Origin: Anaerolineales bacterium
Lineage (GTDB): Bacteria > Chloroflexota > Anaerolineae > Anaerolineales > UBA11579
Length of the DNA: 52,123 nucleotides
Assembly: GCA_020059485.1 (NCBI GenBank)
Contig: JAGVCA010000028.1
Span: 1-52,123 of the forward strand
Reading direction: 5' to 3'
The notes under the pieces were generated by a model. It worked only from the letters and a program-made list of their open reading frames with translations, made no database searches and was not told where the DNA came from. Below, in pieces: positions 24,076-32,397 of this stretch. Each line of letters starts with the position of its first letter. Positions within the stretch are counted from its first letter, which is position 1. The position numbers were made by a program, and so were the translations under genes.

Positions 24076-25929
24076 TCAAACTGTAAGGGATGCCAGTTCA
24101 GACTGCAGTGCTGCCCGTTCCTCGGCGGTCAGTCCCGGGAGAGCTTCAAACTCGGGGCCGCGATACATCTGGTAGCGCATCTGCCGGCTTTCCCCGACGA
24201 GCTGCAAGCCGCTCCTAACCAGCCAATCCTGACCGGTTTCACCACTGCCGGTGGCGGCCCGGAAGAAAATATTGACAATGTCCTGATTGACCAGGCCCGG
24301 ATAGGTCGGATCACCACTGGCCAGCCGCCCATTCTGCCGGATAAAATCATCCACGGTCATTGCAGGTTCTTCCGGTGTCTCGACGGTTGCTTCCAGCAAC
24401 CCGTCCCCAGTCTCCTCGGACAGATTGCCGCTCCCTGTCTCATCAACCACTTCGTCAACTTTGATCTCGCCGATGTCAATACCCATCAGTTCTGCGATCG
24501 ACTGTCGTTCATCTGAGATCAGGCCGGGCAGGTCCTCGACTCTTGAGCCGGTATACGTTTCCAAACGGTGGTCCACCAGATCCGCCAGCCCGGCCCGGGT
24601 CATCATTTCGCGCCCGCTGCGTTCCAGCCGGATGGCAGTCAGGTAGAAAGCATTGATGACCGCCTGATTATCTACTTCCGGACCATAGGTCGCTTCCGGG
24701 GCTTCCTGGACTTCCTGAAGTTCCTCCTCCGGTTCGGGTTCCTCCTCCGGGGCAGGGTTTTCAATCACCACCTCCGGCGGATCATCCACCGCTGGGGGTT
24801 CCATGATCCCCAGCGCCGCCATGATGGCATCCTTCTGACCATCTGTCAGTCCGGGCAGATCAGCGATCACCGGGCCATCGTACAGCGCATCCCGATCTTT
24901 GCCGATGTAATCCAGACCAGCCCGCTCAACCAGGGTCCAGCCGCCGATATCTTCCAACGTGGCGGCGTAGTAGATTGCGTTGATCAGGTCCTGGTGGGTG
25001 ATATGCCACACCACCGAATTCCGGCCCTCCAGCCTGTCGACCTGTTCTGCCAGCGCCTTCCGGACATCTTGACTGACCGGCAGTTCCGACAACGCAGGAC
25101 CATCGTACGGCCGCAGGCTGTTCCCGATCGGTTCGACCAGGTAATCCAACCCGCAGGTTTCTACCAGGCGCTCGGCATTCAAACCCAATTGATCGGCGGT
25201 GTCGATCAGCGCCGACATAAAATCCCCATTGGTGACAGCCGGCGCGGCTGGCCGCGGCGATTCAACCTTGAGCCAGCGGGCAAGGTCCGGATAACTGCCG
25301 GTGAACAGATTCATGTCCACACACGGCGCGCTGTCACGGATGCCCGGCACCACGCCCCGGTCTGTGGTCTGCCAGAACAGCCAGCCCTGACCGCCCCAAT
25401 TACGCGCCGGCACCTTGGGCGAATCTACGCGCCAATGGGCGATCCACAGCGGGTTGCGGATGAACGCTTCAGTATTTTTAAACAGTTCGTTCCAGGTGTA
25501 ATAATCGGTATAGATGATCGGCACCCGCCCGGTGGCTTGCTCGACGGTTTCCAGCCACACACCCACGCGCCGAATGCGTTCCTCGGTGTTGAACTGCTTC
25601 CATTCTTTCAGGACAAAATCGGGATATTGCTCGATATCTACTACCGGCGGCAGGTCGGTGGCATGCAGCGTCTGCCCGGCGATGCGGACAAAATGACGAG
25701 CCTGGGCCGCCGGATCCACCAGCGGACGGAAGAAATGATACGCCCCCCGGATGATCCCTTCCCGCCGGGTGTGGGTCCAGTTGTAATCGAAGCGCGCATC
25801 GATGAAATGGTCGGCTTCGGTGGCTTTGAGGAAGGCGAACTGTACGCCGCTCTGCTTCACCTGCCGCCAGTTGATCCGTTTTTTGTAATGGCTGACATCA
25901 ATGCCAGGTGCCTGGTTTGTCTTGGTCAC
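24076..25929 (-). CDS. GH25 lysozyme-fold protein with four C-terminal repeats
   Basis: Residues 5-222 form a GH25 domain: GIDVSHYKKRINWRQVK at the N terminus, AFLKATEADHFID, RGAYHFFRP, and the catalytic DIE (Asp98, Glu100). GH25 enzymes cleave N-acetylmuramyl linkages in peptidoglycan. Residues 233-614 hold four related units of about 65 residues, with an acidic Pro/Glu linker (378-417). I choose the GTG at 25929 because GGAGAG lies 5 bases upstream; the farther GTG at 26019 has no ribosome binding site. No signal peptide is seen with this start, so export is unexplained. Confidence 0.8.
   Translation of the reverse strand: MTKTNQAPGIDVSHYKKRINWRQVKQSGVQFAFLKATEADHFIDARFDYNWTHTRREGIIRGAYHFFRPLVDPAAQARHFVRIAGQTLHATDLPPVVDIEQYPDFVLKEWKQFNTEERIRRVGVWLETVEQATGRVPIIYTDYYTWNELFKNTEAFIRNPLWIAHWRVDSPKVPARNWGGQGWLFWQTTDRGVVPGIRDSAPCVDMNLFTGSYPDLARWLKVESPRPAAPAVTNGDFMSALIDTADQLGLNAERLVETCGLDYLVEPIGNSLRPYDGPALSELPVSQDVRKALAEQVDRLEGRNSVVWHITHQDLINAIYYAATLEDIGGWTLVERAGLDYIGKDRDALYDGPVIADLPGLTDGQKDAIMAALGIMEPPAVDDPPEVVIENPAPEEEPEPEEELQEVQEAPEATYGPEVDNQAVINAFYLTAIRLERSGREMMTRAGLADLVDHRLETYTGSRVEDLPGLISDERQSIAELMGIDIGEIKVDEVVDETGSGNLSEETGDGLLEATVETPEEPAMTVDDFIRQNGRLASGDPTYPGLVNQDIVNIFFRAATGSGETGQDWLVRSGLQLVGESRQMRYQMYRGPEFEALPGLTAEERAALQSELASLTV
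24088..25233 (-). repeat. four protein-level repeats of about 65 residues
   Basis: Units lie at residues 233-297, 311-376, 420-484 and 547-614 of the GH25 protein. Each runs [TN]xxD/A-hydrophobic-xxAxx, then LVxxxGLxxLV, then a Tyr-x-Gly-Pro/Ser, then LPGL[TS]xxx[EK]. Copy 1 is the most divergent (LPVSQ instead of LPGL). I do not recognise the family. Confidence 0.75.
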
Positions 25930-26231
25930 AGCTGCTCTCCGGATGAAAATTCCTGCTTTTGGAGAAAAAGGTTGCAGGAAAAGTGCCAGGAGCGGGCAGG
26001 TCACCTGGTGATCGGGCACCTGGGGACCAGGGAAAGGCCATACTTTCCCGGATTATCGCTCTCCCGCCTTCCCGGTATAATATAGATATTACGCAACCTG
26101 AGATCATCTACACTCGTATTAATTACTGTGACCACCTGACCACCAGACCACCTGACCACCAGACCACCTGACCAGGTGACTCGTTGACCATGTGACCAAA
26201 TGACTGATATAAAACGCAAAGGAGCACATCC
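25930..26231. other. 302-bp intergenic region between GH25 and yccF genes
   Basis: The gap separates the GH25 start (-) from yccF (+) and holds promoters for both strands. A plus-strand TATAAT is at 26076-26081 with TATATT on the minus strand in the same place. GGTCACC/CACCTG repeats occur at 26000-26020, and a short tandem repeat at 26130-26174. No credible gene is seen; the reading frames across it are low-complexity products of the repeat or antisense to the GH25 gene. Confidence 0.55.
26130..26174. repeat. 16-bp tandem repeat, 2.8 copies
   Basis: The unit GACCACCTGACCACCA occurs at 26130-26145 and 26146-26161, with 13 bases of a third copy at 26162-26174. The unit is itself a near-duplication of GACCACC(T/A). 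Degenerate GACC steps continue to about 26205. It sits in the probable 5' leader of yccF. Confidence 0.85.
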
Positions 26232-26600
26232 ATGTCTTTCCTCGGCAATCTGATCTGGCTGATCTTTGGCGGCTTTCTGGCCGGGATCGGGTACGTTTTC
26301 GGCGGCCTGCTGATCTGCCTGACGATCGTCGGCATCCCGGTCGGCGTGCAGGCAATCAAACTCGGCTGGGCTACGATGGTACCGTTCGGCAAACAGATCG
26401 TCCCGAACGAAAACGCCGGCAAGCCCGGCATCATCGTCATCAATCTGATCTGGGCGATCCTGTTCGGCTGGGAAATTGCGGTCGCGCACCTGGTGCACGG
26501 CCTGATCCTGTACATCACGATCATCGGCATCCCGTTTGCCAACCAGCATTTCAAACTGATCCCGCTGGCGCTGGCCCCCTTCGGACGCGACCTGCGCTAA
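26232..26600 (+). CDS. YccF-domain inner membrane protein
   Basis: The 122-residue protein consists of two copies of the YccF unit. Each has a membrane hairpin ending in a short amphipathic segment (LICLTIVGIPVGVQAIKLGWATMVPFG; LYITIIGIPFANQHFKLIPLALAPFG). The function of YccF proteins is unknown. AAAGGAGC lies 6 bases before the ATG. Its stop overlaps the convergent MFS stop by 4 bases. Confidence 0.88.
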   Translation: MSFLGNLIWLIFGGFLAGIGYVFGGLLICLTIVGIPVGVQAIKLGWATMVPFGKQIVPNENAGKPGIIVINLIWAILFGWEIAVAHLVHGLILYITIIGIPFANQHFKLIPLALAPFGRDLR

Positions 26601-27850
26601 GGATTCTCCGGGGAGGCTGGCTGACGATCAGCCCGCCGCATCACGACAGCCCACAACACCACCGGCAGCAGACTGGCGATCACCAGATAACCGCCCAGCG
26701 TGCGTAGGTCGGTCGGCAAGGTGTCGAGCAGATAGCCGGTCAGGAACAGGGCCAACGAGGTCGCCAGGGTGAACATTCCAAGGTCGAACGAGAACACCCG
26801 GCCGAGGATCCGGTTCGGGACCTGCATCTGGATCAGGACCGTGCTGAAGGTCCAGTTGATCGAAGTACCCATCAGCCGGATACAGATCCCCAGGGCTGCC
26901 ACCGCCAGATTAGGCGACCAGGCCACCAGGCCCCAACCGACCGGGATCAGTAGATACCCGACCAGGATCGCACGCCGGTAGCGTTCGTCACTCCCGTTCA
27001 TGAAGCGGTTTCCGATCAAGGGGCCGAGTACCGCCCCCAGCCCGGCCGCGCCAAACAACACCCCCAGCGAAAGCGCGCCATCCTGCCCATACGGAAAATA
27101 CTGCTCGGCAAACACGGCGATAAAGATGTCCGCGCTGCCGATCTGACCAAAGGATTTCACCAGCGCCAGCACGCCCTGGCGCGGCCTCTCGACCAGGTAT
27201 TGGAACCCGCCAAAGATATCCTTCAGGCTGGGGGCGTGGGCGGTCTCCTCATCCGGGATGCGCGCATACGGGATCCCAAAGAGAAACGCCGCCGAGATCA
27301 AAAAAGTGATCGAATCTGCGATCAGGGCAGCCTGGGCTCCAAACACACCCGCAAACAATCCTCCCAGCGCGGCGCCCAGCGTCAGCATGGCCGACCAGGT
27401 GATGCTCGAGAGCACATTGGCAGTCCGCAGTTCCTGGCTTCCCTCAACCAGGCCCGGGATGATGGCCGAGGACGCTGGCTCGAAGAACGACGCCACCACG
27501 AATTGGGCGACCGTCAGCAGATAGATCAGCCACACCCGCTCCGGACGGTCCACCCACAGGAAACTCAGCACGATCACCGCCCGGAGCACATCGCTGATCA
27601 CCATGACCGTCTTGCGGTTGACCCGGTCTGCCACCAGCCCGGCCAGGGGCACGAACAGGAAGCGCGGGATCGTGCGCGCGATCAGGATCCAGCTGATCGC
27701 CAGATCGGTCTCGGTGTAGCGGTTGACGATCATCACGCTGGCGATGGTGTTGAACCAATCCCCCAGGTAACTGACCAGCGAGGCCAGCCACAGATTACGG
27801 TAGCCCGGCCGCCGCCGCAGCAAGCCCAGGAACTGGTTGTTTTCGGTCAT
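26597..27850 (-). CDS. MFS transporter (MFS_3/enterobactin-exporter-like)
   Basis: The start is placed at the ATG at 27850 (417 residues); the 34-residue upstream extension reads into the preceding gene's end and is not membrane-like. The first helix (LWLASLVSYLGDWFNTIASVMI) and the loop VPLAGLVADRVNRKTVMVISDV are typical of the DHA3/MFS_3 exporter family, with about 12 helices in all. The substrate is unknown. It is the last gene of the mutS operon, 14 bases after the membrane-protein gene. Confidence 0.85.
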   Translation of the reverse strand: MTENNQFLGLLRRRPGYRNLWLASLVSYLGDWFNTIASVMIVNRYTETDLAISWILIARTIPRFLFVPLAGLVADRVNRKTVMVISDVLRAVIVLSFLWVDRPERVWLIYLLTVAQFVVASFFEPASSAIIPGLVEGSQELRTANVLSSITWSAMLTLGAALGGLFAGVFGAQAALIADSITFLISAAFLFGIPYARIPDEETAHAPSLKDIFGGFQYLVERPRQGVLALVKSFGQIGSADIFIAVFAEQYFPYGQDGALSLGVLFGAAGLGAVLGPLIGNRFMNGSDERYRRAILVGYLLIPVGWGLVAWSPNLAVAALGICIRLMGTSINWTFSTVLIQMQVPNRILGRVFSFDLGMFTLATSLALFLTGYLLDTLPTDLRTLGGYLVIASLLPVVLWAVVMRRADRQPASPENP

Positions 27851-27864
27851 ATGGGGAGCAATCC

Positions 27865-28425
27865 CTAGCTGGCTTGACGTCTGATCCGTTGGACCAGCCA
27901 GATGAGTGCAAAGACCAGCAGCACGAGGAAGCTGCCGTACACGAACAGCCACTTGATCAGCGTGAAGATCGCCGCAGCCCAGGCCACCAGCGGGATCCGT
28001 CCGGGATAGTAGCTCATCGCTGCGGCCGCGCTGATGTTCTCCAGATAGTCGAACAGCACACCCAATACCGGGGCCAGATTCAACAGCCGCCAGCGGCTGT
28101 CTTCGGCAAGACTGAGTTTGCCAAACCAGCTGATCGTGGTAGCCAAAAAGAACCCGTACACCAGCGGGAAGATCAGATCAAAGGTGAAACGTGCCTCGAT
28201 ATACGCCGCCCGGCCGGCTTCGCCGTATTGGTCTGCCAGGGAGAACAATGTCTCGGCGGTGTAGAAGAATGAAGTATCCGGCGACCCGACCTCACCGGTA
28301 TATACCGCCGCCTTGGCCGCCTGGTCTGGCAGTACGACCGCCATGAAAATGGCAAACACACCTGCGGCCATCAACAACAACCCGAGGCTCGAGATCCGAT
28401 ACAGCCAGGCTGAGAGCGTCTTCAT
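27865..28425 (-). CDS. membrane protein of unknown function, four helices
   Basis: The 186-residue protein has helices near residues 8-32, 82-98, 113-133 and 150-182, and a 45-residue extracytoplasmic loop after the first helix. A conserved-looking FDYLENI motif lies near the third helix. I do not recognise a named family. It is spaced 2 bases from the thioesterase and 14 from the MFS transporter, so it is part of the mutS operon. Confidence 0.7.
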   Translation of the reverse strand: MKTLSAWLYRISSLGLLLMAAGVFAIFMAVVLPDQAAKAAVYTGEVGSPDTSFFYTAETLFSLADQYGEAGRAAYIEARFTFDLIFPLVYGFFLATTISWFGKLSLAEDSRWRLLNLAPVLGVLFDYLENISAAAAMSYYPGRIPLVAWAAAIFTLIKWLFVYGSFLVLLVFALIWLVQRIRRQAS

Positions 28426-28427
28426 GA

Positions 28428-28868
28428 TTATTTTTCCTTTCGTGCCGGTTTGTAATAATTGGTTACCCGCGCCGTGCTGAGCAACTCACCGCTCTCGACC
28501 AGAAAGATATCCACCTGGTGGACGATCATGGCCCGCGAGCGCCGCACCACCCTGCCTACCGCCCGGACTGTCCCCTCCTGTGCCGACCGGACATGCGAAC
28601 CATTGATCTCGATCCCGACCGGCGCGATTTCCGACAGGTCTACACCCCAGCAGGCATGCACGCTCCCGGCAGTCTCTGCCAGCACCATGCTGATGCCGCC
28701 ATGCAGCAGCCCAAAAGGCTGCCGGGCCTTGTCGCTGATCGGCATAATCAGCACGATCTGCTCGGCATTGATGGCTTCCAGCCGGATGCCCAGATGTTCG
28801 ATCGCCGTGTTGACGTGCATGTGATCAAATCCGGCCAGCCAGGCTTTTTCATCGGTCGGGAATTCCAT
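28428..28868 (-). CDS. PaaI-type hotdog-fold thioesterase
   Basis: The 146-residue protein has the hotdog core GLLHGGISMVLAETAGSVHA and the strand GTVRAVGRVVRRSRAMIVHQVDIF, as in PaaI/YdiI/MenI acyl-CoA thioesterases. It hydrolyses an acyl- or aryl-CoA ester. GGGAGG lies 6 bases before the ATG. It begins 30 bases after mutS. Confidence 0.87.
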   Translation of the reverse strand: MEFPTDEKAWLAGFDHMHVNTAIEHLGIRLEAINAEQIVLIMPISDKARQPFGLLHGGISMVLAETAGSVHACWGVDLSEIAPVGIEINGSHVRSAQEGTVRAVGRVVRRSRAMIVHQVDIFLVESGELLSTARVTNYYKPARKEK

Positions 28869-28898
28869 CCGGGCCTCCCTTCGGGAATAGTGCGGTGT

Positions 28899-31493
28899 TC
28901 AGTCTTTCTTTTCGAGGAAGCGCCGCTGCCACTCGTATAACTTGTTCAGGGCTTCCATCGGGCTGAGCGCATTGATATCGATCTGCCGCAGTTCGTCCAG
29001 CAGCGGGTTGGTTTCCGGGAACAAGGCCACTTGTTTCGGCGCGTTCGGGTTGATCTTGACCGCCCGGCCCGAACTGGCTTCCAGCTGCTGCAAGATCTCC
29101 TGGGCGCGCTGGACCACGGTTTTCGGCAAACCGGCCAGCTGCCCGACATGGATGCCGTACGATCGGTCTGCCCCACCGGGCACGATCTTGTGCAGGAAGA
29201 CCACCTGGTTATCGGCCTCACTGACCGCCACGTTGTAATTCCGGACACCCGGCAGCAGGTCCGAGAGTTGGGTCAGTTCATGGTAATGGGTGGCAAACAG
29301 CGTCTTCGGACGCAGGTCGGGATAGTTGTGCAGGTACTCGACCACTGACCAGGCGATCGAGACCCCGTCATAGGTGCTGGTCCCGCGCCCGATCTCGTCC
29401 AGGATCAGCAGGCTGCGGTTGGTGGCGTGGTTCAGGATGTTGGCCGTCTCGACCATCTCGACCATAAAGGTCGACTGCCCGGCATGGATCTCGTCCTGCG
29501 CCCCGATGCGGGTAAAAATCCGGTCCACCACCCCAATCCGGGCGGCATCCGCCGGGACGTACCCGCCCATTTGGGCCAGCAGCACCACCAGCGCCACCTG
29601 TCGCAGGTAGGTCGATTTCCCGCTCATGTTCGGCCCAGTGATCAACCGGATCCGCTCCCCTTCCTCGAACTGGATGTCATTGGGCACAAAGCGTTCGCCG
29701 CGCCGCAGGCTATGTTCCACCACCGGGTGCCGGCTGTCCTGGACTTCCAGCACATCCTCGGCCACCACCTCCGGCCGGACATAACCATTCAGGGCGGCCA
29801 CTTCAGCCAGCGTACTGAGCACATCAATCTCGGCGGCCGCTCGGGCTGCGGACAACATCTGATCTGCATCCTGGGCTAGCCGGCTGCAGATCGCCTTGAA
29901 CAGCCGCAGTTCGACCTCGTGGATCTGCTCTTCGGCGTTGAGCACTTTGGCTTCGTAGTCCTTCATCTCCGGTGTGATGTAACGCTCGGCATTCACCAGG
30001 GTTTGTTTGCGGATGTATTCCTCGGGCACCAGGTCGGTGTTCGATTTGGTCACCTCGATATAGTAGCCGTGCACCTTGTTGTAACCGACCTTGAGCGATT
30101 TGATCCCCAGCCGATCGCGCTCCACCTTCTCCAGTCCGGCGATCCACTCCCGGGCAAAGGCCGAACTTTCCACCAGGTCATCCAGCTCTTCGGAAAAGCC
30201 TGGCCGGATGATCCCGGTATGCTGCAATGTTGCCGGCGGCTCTGCTGCCAGCGCTTTTTCCAGCAGCAGCCGTTCATCCTCACATAACGAAAAGCGGTCC
30301 AGAATATCTGCCAGTGCGGCTTCCTCGACCGGCAGCAGGCCGCGCACCTTTGGAAATTCCTGCAAGGTCTCGCGGATGGCGGCCAGATCACGCGGCTGGG
30401 CGGTCCCGCCGACCACGCGGTTGGTCAGGCGCTCAAGGTCATGCAGCGGTCTCAAAGCCGCCCGCAGTTCCGCTCGGGCCATTCCATCTTCAAAGAAATA
30501 CGCCACCCCGCGCTGGCGGGCAAGGATCAGGTCCACATCCAGCAGCGGCCGGCTGACCCACTGGCGGATTAAGCGCGCTCCCATCGGGGTCGTTGTACGG
30601 TCCAGCACGCCCAGCAGCGACCCTTTCACCCGGCCGTCCCGGATCGTCTCGGTCAGTTCCAGATTGCGGCGGGTGTTGGCATCCAGCACCATAAAATCGG
30701 CCAGGCTGTAAAAACTGACGTGCCTGAGCAGGTTGAGCGCGGCCGGCTGGGTCTCCTTGAGATACTGCAGGATCCCCCCCGCGGCCCGGACGGCCAGAGT
30801 TTTACCCCGCAATCCGAACCCGTCCAACGCGGCCACCTGGAAATGTTGTTTGAGCATGTCCTCGCTGCGGCCGGGTTCAAAACGCCAGGCCGGCCAGCGG
30901 GTCTCGAAGCCCGGCAGACCGTTTTCCTCTTCAGCCTCAAGCAGGGAATCCGGGACCAGCACCTCAGCCGGTCGCAGCCGGTTGGTCTCCGCCCGGATGG
31001 CTGTCCAGATCTCGGCTGCGCTCAGTTCAGTGGCGCTGAACTCGCCGGTGGTGATATCGACGTAGGCCAGACCTGCCCGGTCATCCTCGACAACCAGGGC
31101 AGCCAAGTAGTTGTTGCGGTCGCCGGGAAGCAGCCCGGGTTCCACGACTGTACCAGGTGTGACGATCCGAACAACCTCACGCGGCATCAGGCCGTTGACC
31201 GGACTGTCGCCGATCTGCTCACAGATGGCAACGTGATGGCCATTCTGGATCAGGCGCGAGAGGTAATTCTCCATCGCATGATAGGGAATGCCGGCCATCG
31301 GCACCCGCACCCCTTTGGCGACATTACGGGAAGTCAGGACAATATCCAGCACCTCGGCAACCAGTTCGGCGTCCTCGTCGAAGGTTTCGTAAAAATCGCC
31401 CAGGCGGAAGAACAGGATCGCGCCTGGGTATTGGGATTTGATATCCAGGTATTGCTGACGGACCGGGCTGACTTTGTCAGAGGAGGTGGACAT
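28899..31493 (-). CDS. mutS: DNA mismatch repair protein MutS
   Basis: This is a complete 864-residue MutS1. The mismatch-reading motif GDFYE is at 32-36 (Phe34, Glu36), the connector and lever domains follow, then Walker A GPNMSGKST at 620-628, LILDEIGRGTSTYDG (Walker B and signature) and FATHYHEL. The C-terminal tail after about residue 800 is short, as in many non-enteric MutS. It recognises mispairs as a dimer and recruits MutL, which is not in this window. The mRNA appears leaderless. Confidence 0.96.
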   Translation of the reverse strand: MSTSSDKVSPVRQQYLDIKSQYPGAILFFRLGDFYETFDEDAELVAEVLDIVLTSRNVAKGVRVPMAGIPYHAMENYLSRLIQNGHHVAICEQIGDSPVNGLMPREVVRIVTPGTVVEPGLLPGDRNNYLAALVVEDDRAGLAYVDITTGEFSATELSAAEIWTAIRAETNRLRPAEVLVPDSLLEAEEENGLPGFETRWPAWRFEPGRSEDMLKQHFQVAALDGFGLRGKTLAVRAAGGILQYLKETQPAALNLLRHVSFYSLADFMVLDANTRRNLELTETIRDGRVKGSLLGVLDRTTTPMGARLIRQWVSRPLLDVDLILARQRGVAYFFEDGMARAELRAALRPLHDLERLTNRVVGGTAQPRDLAAIRETLQEFPKVRGLLPVEEAALADILDRFSLCEDERLLLEKALAAEPPATLQHTGIIRPGFSEELDDLVESSAFAREWIAGLEKVERDRLGIKSLKVGYNKVHGYYIEVTKSNTDLVPEEYIRKQTLVNAERYITPEMKDYEAKVLNAEEQIHEVELRLFKAICSRLAQDADQMLSAARAAAEIDVLSTLAEVAALNGYVRPEVVAEDVLEVQDSRHPVVEHSLRRGERFVPNDIQFEEGERIRLITGPNMSGKSTYLRQVALVVLLAQMGGYVPADAARIGVVDRIFTRIGAQDEIHAGQSTFMVEMVETANILNHATNRSLLILDEIGRGTSTYDGVSIAWSVVEYLHNYPDLRPKTLFATHYHELTQLSDLLPGVRNYNVAVSEADNQVVFLHKIVPGGADRSYGIHVGQLAGLPKTVVQRAQEILQQLEASSGRAVKINPNAPKQVALFPETNPLLDELRQIDINALSPMEALNKLYEWQRRFLEKKD

Positions 31494-31499
31494 ACCCTC

Positions 31500-31528
31500 A
31501 TTCTAAGGCGGCGCGGGCATTTGGGCAA
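31500..31528 (-). promoter_or_regulatory. promoter giving a leaderless mutS transcript
   Basis: TTGCCC (31528-31523) and TAGAAT (31505-31500) are 17 bases apart on the minus strand. The -10 ends 6 bases before the mutS ATG. Confidence 0.6.
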
Positions 31529-31703
31529 GGATTTGTTGAGAATAATCTGCTTTCACCGATTAACATCGTCCTGATGGGAAATGCCGCCCGCCCAAAAAAC
31601 AAAAATATCGTATGTGTCATTGCATCCAGTGACCAGGAAAACGAAGTGGGCCTGATCAAAATCGAGTGAACTGATGTAATAAGACAATATTGGTCATATA
31701 TTT

Positions 31704-31712
31704 TGATATACT
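31704..31712 (+). promoter_or_regulatory. extended -10 of the unknown gene at 31752
   Basis: TGATATACT lies 40 bases before the ATG in an AT-rich stretch. No good -35 is present at 17 bases. Nothing else recognisable was seen in the 258-base gap from 31494. Confidence 0.5.
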
Positions 31713-31751
31713 AATGATAGTTAATCCACTATCTCAGAAAAGGAGACAATC

Positions 31752-32231
31752 ATGGGTAATAGGCCTGGACCTTCGAGAAAGACATTTGACGCAGAAGACG
31801 TACTCCAAGGCACTAAGTTTGAAGTACAAGGCGGGTCTGTCGGGCCAGTCATCGCCGATTACAAAGTCCTGCATGAGTCTGAAAAGGAGATCGAGCAAGG
31901 AAAAGACTTTGTCATTAATTTCAGCCTGCCTGGTGAGGTCCAGCAAGCCGACGGGCCGCAACGACCGTACCTTTTGCTCCAGCAGAAGCCCAAAATGTAC
32001 GTAATGGCTGGCGATATCCCCGAACTTGAGGTATTTCTCAACGGCCACCGCATTTTCAGCCTGCCTTTTGGGATTGAAGGCTACTCACCCGGCATGAGGA
32101 CGATCTTATTTGATGGCAATCTATTCGACGAAGATGAAAATACCTTGAAATTCTCTGTCAATCGGGACGATGCAGTCATGTTGGTCCAAGATATCATCCT
32201 GCACTTTCAACGAAAAATCCAAACCGGATAG
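31752..32231 (+). CDS. unrecognised 159-residue cytosolic protein
   Basis: I recognise no family. The protein has no signal peptide or membrane segment. A polar N terminus is followed by an alternating pattern suggesting beta strands (YKVLHESEKEIEQGKDFVINFSL; LLLQQKPKMYVMAGDIPELEVFLNGHRIFSL) and then RTILFDGNLFDEDENTLKFSV, all consistent with a beta-sandwich. AAGGAG lies 6 bases upstream of the ATG and an extended -10 precedes it, so it is very probably expressed. It stands alone between mutS and the ABC ATPase, and its codons are less GC-rich than its neighbours', a possible sign of transfer. Confidence 0.7.
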   Translation: MGNRPGPSRKTFDAEDVLQGTKFEVQGGSVGPVIADYKVLHESEKEIEQGKDFVINFSLPGEVQQADGPQRPYLLLQQKPKMYVMAGDIPELEVFLNGHRIFSLPFGIEGYSPGMRTILFDGNLFDEDENTLKFSVNRDDAVMLVQDIILHFQRKIQTG

Positions 32232-32350
32232 GTCAAACGCGGTCGGACGCTCCCACCGCTGATTTTCGACCAGGTAATCTCAATGGAAGACGGATTGGGA
32301 ATATCCTCAGAAAACCTGATTATGTAACACCGCCCACGCCTCGCAAATCG

Positions 32351-32372
32351 TGTATAATCTAGTCACTATACA
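32351..32372 (+). promoter_or_regulatory. -10 element inside an inverted repeat, upstream of the ABC ATPase
   Basis: TATAAT (32353-32358) is part of TGTATAAT-CTAGTC-ACTATACA, an inverted repeat with 7 of 8 matching pairs that spans the -10 and the predicted start. It is a candidate operator. The ATG is 40 bases further on. Confidence 0.5.
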
Positions 32373-32397
32373 TTCGACGAAAGCGAGGTAAAAGATT

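Noticed and set aside
24568-26085. 505-codon open frame on the plus strand opposite the GH25 gene
   Set aside because: It is the antisense of a GC-rich gene. Its translation is rich in His, Arg and Gln without any domain pattern, while the minus strand encodes a clear GH25 protein.
26130-26205. Possible CRISPR array from regularly spaced GACC repeats
   Set aside because: The unit is 16 bp and directly tandem with no spacers; no cas gene is present.
26001-26549. 182-codon minus-strand frame across the repeat region and yccF
   Set aside because: It is antisense to yccF and then translates the GACC repeat as low-complexity sequence.
31494-31751. A small RNA in the 258-base gap upstream of the unknown gene
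   Set aside because: Only the mutS promoter and an extended -10 for the next gene are visible; no hairpin with a T tract is present.
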